From NCBI GenBank assembly GCA_900550285.1, contig URRW01000004.1:1-64000 (forward strand): a stretch of DNA of 64,000 nucleotides, written 5' to 3'. The notes under the pieces were generated by a model. That model saw only the letters and a program-made list of their open reading frames with translations, was not told the origin of the DNA and did no database searches. This document shows, in pieces, positions 58,659-64,000 of this stretch. The stretch comes from an uncultured Lachnospiraceae bacterium (GTDB taxonomy: Bacteria > Bacillota > Clostridia > Lachnospirales > Lachnospiraceae). Position numbers and translations under genes: made by a program. Each line of letters begins with the position of its first letter. Within the stretch, counting starts at the first letter, position 1.

Positions 58659-58706
58659 TATCGTGTGCTTTTTGTATCGTGCGCTTTTTGCATCGTGCAC
58701 ATTTTG
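58659..58706 (+). repeat. three 16-bp tandem repeats
   Basis: TATCGTGTGCTTTTTG, TATCGTGCGCTTTTTG and CATCGTGCACATTTTG follow one another exactly, between a terminator and the next promoter. Purpose unknown. Confidence 0.7.
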
Positions 58707-58751
58707 GAGGGCGCAGGCTCCGTTTTTTCGCCAAATGTTTTGCATACCGTC

Positions 58752-58780
58752 TTGACTTTGTGGATTTTTCCACTTAAAAT
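58752..58780 (+). promoter_or_regulatory. promoter of the lipid kinase gene
   Basis: TTGACT (58752-58757), a 17-base spacer, TAAAAT (58775-58780). A perfect hairpin GCGCCGCA/TGCGGCGC (58806-58824) lies in the 5' leader just before the ribosome binding site. Confidence 0.7.
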
Positions 58781-58846
58781 ACAGATTTAGTAATCAAAAA
58801 CAAGAGCGCCGCACTGTGCGGCGCGCATCATACGAAGGATAGATCG

Positions 58847-59815
58847 ATGTACTGTGAGTGTGAGTATGCGGACGGACAGATCCCGCTGCTGTTTATCATA
58901 AATCCTGCCGCCCATTCCGGAACGGGAATCCGGGTGTGGAAAGAGGCAGAGAAGGTTTTAAAGGAAAGAGGAATCCCCTATGAAGCGCATTTTTCCGAAA
59001 AGAAAGGGGAGGTAAAGGCTCTGGCGCACCATCTGACTGCCCTTTCAGAGCAGGAGGAGCGGTTTTTGATCGTGGCGGGAGGGGACGGGACCCTGAATGA
59101 AGCGCTGCAGGGAATACAGGATTTTGAACAGATCCGGCTGGGCTATCTCCCGGCGGGTTCCAGCAATGATCTGGCGCGGGATCTTCAGATTTCGGGTACG
59201 GCAAAGCAGCAGCTTGTCTGGCTTCTGGATCATGGAAAGGAGCGGCGCGTGGATCTTGGATGCCTGCACTGGATGGAAGGGGAAACGCTCCAAAAGCGGT
59301 ATTTCGCGGTAAGCTGCGGGATCGGATACGATGCTGCGGTGTGTCAGGAGGCGCTGGATTCCCCGATCAAGGACAGGTTAAACCGCATTGGGCTCGGAAA
59401 GCTTTCCTATCTCGGGATCGGCTTAAAGCAGATGCTGACGCTGCGGTTCCAGAAGGCGTCGGTCCGGTTGGACGGCATTGAGGTGGTGCACGCATCAAGG
59501 CTTTTGTTCGCGGCGTCGATGATCCGCAGGTTTGAAGGCGGCGGATTCTGTTTCTGCCCGCAGGCGGACGATCAGGACGGGCTTTTGGATCTGTGTCTGG
59601 CAGACGGTGTGCCCAGATGGAAATTCCCGTTTATCATCCCGTTTGCGCTGAAAGGAAAGCACTACCGTTTTAAGGGCGTAACGCCGTACCGGGCGGAGCG
59701 CATCGAGATCCATATGAGTTCCCCTGCGTGGGTGCAGACAGACGGGGAGATCCCGGGAAAACTGTCGCGCATTACCGTGACGGCGGAAAAACAAAAGCTG
59801 CGCCTTGTATGCTGA
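58847..59815 (+). CDS. diacylglycerol kinase-family lipid kinase (YegS/DagK-like)
   Basis: 322 aa. Start LLFIINPAAHSGTG, catalytic GGDGTLNEALQG near 84, LPAGSSNDLARDL near 103. Phosphorylates diacylglycerol or another lipid in membrane recycling. AAGGAT precedes ATG 58847. Followed closely by a PAP2 gene, a lipid phosphatase, consistent with a lipid function. Confidence 0.9.
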   Translation: MYCECEYADGQIPLLFIINPAAHSGTGIRVWKEAEKVLKERGIPYEAHFSEKKGEVKALAHHLTALSEQEERFLIVAGGDGTLNEALQGIQDFEQIRLGYLPAGSSNDLARDLQISGTAKQQLVWLLDHGKERRVDLGCLHWMEGETLQKRYFAVSCGIGYDAAVCQEALDSPIKDRLNRIGLGKLSYLGIGLKQMLTLRFQKASVRLDGIEVVHASRLLFAASMIRRFEGGGFCFCPQADDQDGLLDLCLADGVPRWKFPFIIPFALKGKHYRFKGVTPYRAERIEIHMSSPAWVQTDGEIPGKLSRITVTAEKQKLRLVC

Positions 59816-59842
59816 GGCAAAAGGATGGAAAGGAGTGGGCGG

Positions 59843-60511
59843 ATGAAGGAATTTTACGAAAAATATAAGCACGGCGTGCCGCTTGTGATCTTTGGGGCGG
59901 TATATCTTTTATGGTTTTATCTGCTGGAGCACAGAGGACCGGTGGATTATATGGTCGTCCATATGAATATTGACGATTATATCCCGTTCTGCGAGGCGTT
60001 TGTGGTTCCGTACCTGCTCTGGTTTTTATATGTGCCGGCTGTGGTGCTGTATTTGTTTTTTAAGGATAAGGACGGATATTATAACTGCGGGGTATTTTTG
60101 TGCACGGGGATGACCGTTTTTCTGATCCTGTCTACCTTTATCCCGAATATCCAGCACTTAAGGCTGCATACGATGCCAAGGGACAATATTTTTACGCAGA
60201 TGATCGCAGCGCTGTGGCAGACGGATACGCCGACGAACCTTTTCCCGAGCATCCATGTATACAATTCCCTCGGGGCGCATTTTGCGGTAATGGCAAACGA
60301 GAAGCTTTCGTCGAAAAAATGGATCCGCTTCGGTTCGCTTATTTTGTGCGTTTCGATCATCCTTTCCACCGTGCTGATCAAGCAGCATTCCATGTTTGAT
60401 GTGCTGACGGCGTTTATCATGGCGGCGGTCATGTATGCGGCGGTATACAGCTGCAACGTGGTGTCGGTATACCGTTATCAGCTGGAAAAGCGCGCGCGCA
60501 GGCGGGCTTAA
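59843..60511 (+). CDS. PAP2-family membrane phosphatase (inositolphosphotransferase-like)
   Basis: 222 aa, about six helices. PAP2-like motif pieces: FPSIHVYNS (with catalytic His near 143) and a late STVLIKQHSMFDV (His/Asp near 190). Upstream MPRDNIF region corresponds to the first conserved block. ATG 59843 (AAAGGAG seven bases before it) is preferred over ATG 59825. Paired with the lipid kinase. Confidence 0.82.
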   Translation: MKEFYEKYKHGVPLVIFGAVYLLWFYLLEHRGPVDYMVVHMNIDDYIPFCEAFVVPYLLWFLYVPAVVLYLFFKDKDGYYNCGVFLCTGMTVFLILSTFIPNIQHLRLHTMPRDNIFTQMIAALWQTDTPTNLFPSIHVYNSLGAHFAVMANEKLSSKKWIRFGSLILCVSIILSTVLIKQHSMFDVLTAFIMAAVMYAAVYSCNVVSVYRYQLEKRARRRA

Positions 60512-60536
60512 AGCCGGATAGCAGAATAAAAACCGC

Positions 60537-60565
60537 TTGCGTATTTCGCAGGGCTATGCTAGAAT
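60537..60565 (+). promoter_or_regulatory. promoter of the ACT protein/aspartate kinase operon
   Basis: TTGCGT (60537-60542), a 17-base spacer, TAGAAT (60560-60565). Confidence 0.65.
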
Positions 60566-60619
60566 ATCTCCCATCGACGCACATGTGTATGTGACATAAA
60601 TACAAAGAGGTAAGACAGA

Positions 60620-61063
60620 ATGGCAGAAGCGAATAAGTATTTTGTGGTGACAAAGAAGGCTGTCCCGGAAGTGCTTTTGAAAGTGGTGGAGGCAAAGCGG
60701 CTGCTGGAGTCCGGCAAAATGCCCACGATCCAGGACGCGGTGGACGCTGTGGGGATCAGCAGAAGTTCTTTTTATAAGTATAAAGACGACATTTTTCCGT
60801 TTCATGACAGCACGCAGGGAAAGACGCTGACCCTTTCTTTGCAGATCGAGGATGAGCCGGGGCTTCTCTCCGACGTGCTCCGCGTGATCGGCCAGTTCGG
60901 CGCAAATATCCTGACGATCCACCAGAGTATCCCGATCAACGGGGTGGCGGCGCTGAGCGTAAGCGTTCAGGTGCTTCAGAATACGAAGGATATTTCCCAG
61001 ATGATCGACGCGATGGAAAAGCGCTCAGGCGTCCACTGCGTGAAGATTCTGGCGAAGGAATAA
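60620..61063 (+). CDS. ACT-domain protein (PheB family)
   Basis: 147 aa. N-terminal helical region with a helix-turn-helix-like AVDAVGISRSSFYKYKDDIFPF (about 40-63), then an ACT domain (LSLQIEDEPGLLSDVLRVIGQFGANILTIHQ). ACT domains bind amino acids. In Lachnospiraceae this gene usually precedes homoserine dehydrogenase and aspartate kinase; here it leads directly to aspartate kinase. AAAGAGGT precedes the ATG. Probably an amino-acid sensor. Confidence 0.88.
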   Translation: MAEANKYFVVTKKAVPEVLLKVVEAKRLLESGKMPTIQDAVDAVGISRSSFYKYKDDIFPFHDSTQGKTLTLSLQIEDEPGLLSDVLRVIGQFGANILTIHQSIPINGVAALSVSVQVLQNTKDISQMIDAMEKRSGVHCVKILAKE

Positions 61064-61098
61064 GACAGCAAATAAGACAGGACAGGAGAAAACAGACA

Positions 61099-62418
61099 AT
61101 GAGAAAAGTAGTGAAATTCGGCGGCAGTTCCCTTGCCAGCGCCCGTCAGTTTGAAAAGGTGGGCGCGATCGTCCGCGCAGAAAGCTCCAGAAGATATGTA
61201 GTTCCCAGCGCGCCGGGAAAACGGCACAGCAAGGATACGAAGGTAACGGATATGCTGTATAACTGCTATGCGCTGGCTGCGGAGGATAAGGATTTTTCCC
61301 GCGAGCTGGGGCTGATCCGGGAGCGCTATGAAGAGATCATTGACGGTCTGTCCTTGAAGCTGTCGCTGGATCAGGAATTTGCGGTGATCGAGAAAAATTT
61401 CAAGGCGCACGCCGGCAGGGATTATGCGGCGTCGCGGGGCGAATATTTAAACGGCATCGTGATGGCGGCGTATCTGGGCTTTGCCTTTGTGGACGCGGCA
61501 GAGGTCGTGTTTTTTAAAGAGGACGGGGAGTTTGACGCGCAGCGGACAAACGAGGTTTTGGGCGAACGGCTCAAAAACATGGAAAATGTGGTGATCCCCG
61601 GATTTTACGGGGCAAATCCCGACGGCTCGATCCGTACGTTTTCCAGAGGCGGCTCCGACATCACGGGTTCGATCGTGGCAAAGGCGGTGCATGCGGACGT
61701 ATATGAGAACTGGACGGATGTTTCGGGCTTTCTGATCGCGGATCCCAATATCATCCCGAATCCGGAGAAGATCGAGACGATCACCTACCGGGAGCTGAGG
61801 GAGCTTTCCTACATGGGCGCATCGGTGCTGCATGAGGAGTCGATCTTCCCGGTCAGAAGTGAAGGCATCCCGATCAATATCCGCAATACGAACGAGCCGG
61901 ACAACAGCGGCACATGGATCGTGGAGAGCACCTGCCAGAAGCCGAAGTTTGTCATTACCGGCATTGCGGGAAAACGGGGCTTTTGCTCGGTCAATATCGA
62001 AAAGGATATGATGAACTCGGAGATCGGGTTTGGAAGAAAGGTGCTGCAGGCGTTTGAGGACAACGGCATTTCCTTTGAGCATGTGCCCTCCGGCATCGAT
62101 ACGATGACCGTATTCGTCCATCAGGACGAGTTTATGGATAAGGAGCAGAACGTGGTTTCCGCCCTGCACCGGATCGCGGATCCGGATATGGTGGACATCG
62201 AAGGAGACCTTGCGCTGATCGCGGTCGTGGGACGGGGCATGAAGTCCACGAGAGGAACGGCGGGGCGTATTTTTGCGGCGCTGGCACATGCCAACATCAA
62301 CGTCCGCATGATCGATCAGGGCTCCAGCGAGTTAAACATCATCATCGGCGTGCGGGACGAGGATTTCAATGCGGCGATCCGGGCGATCTACAATATGTTC
62401 GTGCTTGTCCAGCTTTAA
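61099..62418 (+). CDS. lysC: aspartate kinase
   Basis: 439 aa, monofunctional. N-terminal KFGGSSLAS, SRGGSDITGSIVAKA near 190, two C-terminal ACT domains (FVITGIAGKRGFCSVNIEK; LALIAVVGRGMKSTRGTAGRIFAALAHANINVRMIDQGSSE) that bind Lys or Thr for feedback control. First step from aspartate to Lys, Thr and Met. Cotranscribed with the ACT protein. A terminator at 62502-62541 follows. Confidence 0.95.
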   Translation: MRKVVKFGGSSLASARQFEKVGAIVRAESSRRYVVPSAPGKRHSKDTKVTDMLYNCYALAAEDKDFSRELGLIRERYEEIIDGLSLKLSLDQEFAVIEKNFKAHAGRDYAASRGEYLNGIVMAAYLGFAFVDAAEVVFFKEDGEFDAQRTNEVLGERLKNMENVVIPGFYGANPDGSIRTFSRGGSDITGSIVAKAVHADVYENWTDVSGFLIADPNIIPNPEKIETITYRELRELSYMGASVLHEESIFPVRSEGIPINIRNTNEPDNSGTWIVESTCQKPKFVITGIAGKRGFCSVNIEKDMMNSEIGFGRKVLQAFEDNGISFEHVPSGIDTMTVFVHQDEFMDKEQNVVSALHRIADPDMVDIEGDLALIAVVGRGMKSTRGTAGRIFAALAHANINVRMIDQGSSELNIIIGVRDEDFNAAIRAIYNMFVLVQL

Positions 62419-62501
62419 ACGGGAGCTTGCTTTGCCGCAGGATAAAGAAGACAGGAAAGGCTTTGCAGGAAACGGCGCTCGATAGGGCTCGGCAGGAAGC
62501 G

Positions 62502-62541
62502 GCAGGAGAATTTTTTGAAACAGAAAATTTTCCTGCTTTTT
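62502..62541 (+). terminator. intrinsic terminator after aspartate kinase
   Basis: GCAGGAGAATTTT pairs with AAAATTTTCCTGC around a short loop, then five T. The rest of 62419-62748 holds only the promoter at 62656. Confidence 0.8.
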
Positions 62542-62655
62542 GCTTGCCGGGCGCAACTTTTTAGGGAAACGCTGCGTCTGTATAGGAGACGGGGGAAAGC
62601 GGGCTTAAAAATCCCGACATTAAAAAAATCTTAACTATTCTGACCGGAAAAAGTA

Positions 62656-62664
62656 TGCTATACT
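62656..62664 (+). promoter_or_regulatory. extended -10 promoter of the ABC ATPase gene
   Basis: TGCTATACT (TG-n-TATACT) at 62656-62664, with a weak TATTCT -35 at 17 bases (62636-62641). Confidence 0.5.
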
Positions 62665-62748
62665 GGTAAAAGTCAGATTTTCACGGTAAAAAGCAGGACA
62701 GCACAGTTTTTTATCGCAGAAAGGATCATGAAAAGAAAGGAAGCAGGG

Positions 62749-63498
62749 ATGGCGGATACAAGAAAACCGGTCATACAGGTAAAGGATCTGTACAAAGTCT
62801 ACCGGGTCGGGGATACGCGGGTGCGCGCCTTGAACGGCGTGGACTTTACCATATATAAGGGCGAGTTCTGTGCCATCGTGGGAACGTCCGGCTCCGGGAA
62901 ATCCACGCTGCTTAATATGCTGGCGGGCTTGGAGAAGCCGACAAAGGGCGAGGTGGTTATCGCAGGCGAGCATATGGAGAACAAGACCGAGAACCAGCTG
63001 GTCAAGTTCAGGCGGGATCACATCGGATTTATTTTCCAGTCGTTTAACCTGATGCCGACGATGAACGCGGTGGAGAATGTGGCGCTGCCGCTGATGTTTC
63101 AGGGCGTGGGGAAGGAAGAGCGGACGAAGAAGGCTTCGGAGCTTTTGGATCTGGTAAAGCTTTCCAAATACAAAAAGCACAGGCCGACGCAGATGTCCGG
63201 CGGACAGCAGCAGCGCGTGGGCGTCGCGAGGGCGCTGGTCGTGGATCCGGAGATCATTTTTGCGGACGAACCCACCGGCAATCTGGATTCCAACACGTCG
63301 CGGGAAGTGATGGAGCTGATGCAGCAGGTTGTGCGGGAGAAGAACCAGACGCTTGTGATGGTAACGCACGACGACCATCTGGCAGGGTTTGCAGACCGGA
63401 TTTTTCATATCATAGACGGAAAGATCGTTCAGATCGAAGAAAATACGCACCGGAACGGGACCGGTGGACAAAGGGATGAGGTAGGAAGCAATGAATAA
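62749..63498 (+). CDS. ABC transporter ATP-binding protein (MacB/LolD type)
   Basis: 249 aa. Walker A GTSGSGKST near 42, signature MSGGQQQRVGVARAL near 146, Walker B IIFADEPTGNLDS, H-loop MVTHDDHL. The TRVRALNGVDFTIYKGEF start is LolD/MacB-like. The start is ambiguous: 62749 (GGAAGCAGGG upstream) or 62728 (AAAGG upstream, seven residues more). Overlaps the next gene by eight bases; the permease presumably lies beyond the window. Confidence 0.9.
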   Translation: MADTRKPVIQVKDLYKVYRVGDTRVRALNGVDFTIYKGEFCAIVGTSGSGKSTLLNMLAGLEKPTKGEVVIAGEHMENKTENQLVKFRRDHIGFIFQSFNLMPTMNAVENVALPLMFQGVGKEERTKKASELLDLVKLSKYKKHRPTQMSGGQQQRVGVARALVVDPEIIFADEPTGNLDSNTSREVMELMQQVVREKNQTLVMVTHDDHLAGFADRIFHIIDGKIVQIEENTHRNGTGGQRDEVGSNE

Positions 63499-64000
63499 AC
63501 TGGGAAAGAAACTGTTGGTATGCGGCATGGCGGCGCTGATGGCAGGCGCGTCATTTTATACGCCCATGACCGTGTACGCGGACGTAAGCGGCAACGATGT
63601 GGAATACATTGACGACGATATGCGCTGGGAGGCGTCCGCAGAGCTGAAAAATTATAAGGAGAGCCTGATCAAGCGGGAGAATCCGGAGCAGTACATTATC
63701 GACGAGCTGGACGACATCATGTACAGCGGACTGTATTATATCGCAAATTCCGAGAAGATGACGGAAAGCGAGATGTGGGATTATGTAGGCAAGGTAAAGG
63801 CGGAGATGGATTCTGCTATCGGCAAAAGCGGCGAGGTAACGACCACCTCCGAATTTCTGACGGTGGCAAACAACTGGGCGACGCCGACCGTTTCCTACGG
63901 ACAGACCGTAGACATCGTGCTTCCGCTGATCAATATGGGCGAGGAATGGCTGACAGACCTTCTGGTAGAGCCGGTTATTTCCAACGACGTCAAGGAATGG
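63491..64000 (+). CDS. secreted protein, partial (runs off window end)
   Basis: The frame opens at ATG 63491 with AGGAAGC upstream and is open to the last base (170 codons). A signal peptide (LGKKLLVCGMAALMAGASFYTPMTVYA) with a likely cleavage site after YA precedes an acidic region and the start of an extracellular beta domain (VSYGQTVDIVLPLINMGEEWLTDLLV) reminiscent of COG1361/CARDB S-layer-like domains. It overlaps the ATPase gene by eight bases, suggesting it is the extracellular part of that ABC system. Confidence 0.7.
   Translation, partial: MNKLGKKLLVCGMAALMAGASFYTPMTVYADVSGNDVEYIDDDMRWEASAELKNYKESLIKRENPEQYIIDELDDIMYSGLYYIANSEKMTESEMWDYVGKVKAEMDSAIGKSGEVTTTSEFLTVANNWATPTVSYGQTVDIVLPLINMGEEWLTDLLVEPVISNDVKEW

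Overview
The window looks like a chromosomal segment of a spore-forming clostridium of the Lachnospiraceae type (Bacillota). Reasons: a recA-recX-rny run, a CotF-type coat pair, SpoIIM and SpoVB homologues, a T-box upstream of thrS, an infC-rpmI-rplT operon with an ATT-initiated infC, an RqcH/NFACT gene, and a yicC-remA-gmk-rpoZ-rimO-pgsA-cinA block. Most genes lie on the + strand and are fairly G+C rich. The first 2 kb is clearly A+T rich, lies on the - strand and holds two alpha/beta hydrolases plus small unknown proteins; it looks like accessory DNA.

Layout. 1-2.0 kb: accessory hydrolase cluster (-). 2.0-2.6 kb: divergent promoters, a 12-codon minigene ending in a terminator, then a dispersed hairpin element. 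2.6-4.6 kb: Smr-less MutS2-like gene broken by an in-frame TAG. 4.7-7.7 kb: glycogen synthase, a DUF3298 membrane protein behind a forespore-type promoter, and a CotF pair. 7.9-9.6 kb: rqcH (-). 9.8-16.0 kb: housekeeping block ending in cinA and a second DUF3298 protein. 16.0-16.2 kb: 270-bp near-palindrome. 16.4-19.9 kb: recA with SOS box, recX, rny. 20.0-24.6 kb: Nudix hydrolase, spoIIM, a xerD that has lost its catalytic C-terminus, then DAHP synthase and a SpoVB-type flippase (-). 24.7-32.9 kb: purB, purA and assorted enzymes, including an N-truncated GNAT and a CorA transporter. 33.1-39.1 kb: YesM/YesN-type two-component system with a sugar ABC importer that has no ATPase of its own. 39.1-41.7 kb: T-box, unknown small membrane protein, thrS. 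41.8-45.0 kb: DUF1540 protein, CofE-like protein, infC-rpmI-rplT with a complex leader. 45.1-46.9 kb: RNA methyltransferase and pyroglutamyl peptidase. 47.1-53 kb: GH51 arabinofuranosidase, GH2 beta-galactosidase and MATE exporter. 53.1-57.7 kb: UgpC-type ABC importer, here with an ATPase. 57.7-64 kb: lipoprotein, lipid kinase, PAP2 phosphatase, ACT protein, aspartate kinase, LolD-type ATPase, and a secreted protein cut by the window end.

Most interesting signals. A dispersed structured element (2374-2502, 32948-33081, divergent copy 43763-43843) ends in an intrinsic terminator just upstream of a gene start, possibly a repeat-derived attenuator. A related hairpin directly after terminators occurs at four sites. 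A 270-bp near-palindrome precedes recA. Two near-identical sigma-F/G-like promoters precede a DUF3298 protein and a DUF1540 protein. There is a nonsense-interrupted mutS2-like gene, a truncated xerD, and perfect or near-perfect inverted repeats in the promoters of the GH51 operon, infC and purA. Everything here was read by eye from sequence; family names rest on recognised motifs, not on searches.
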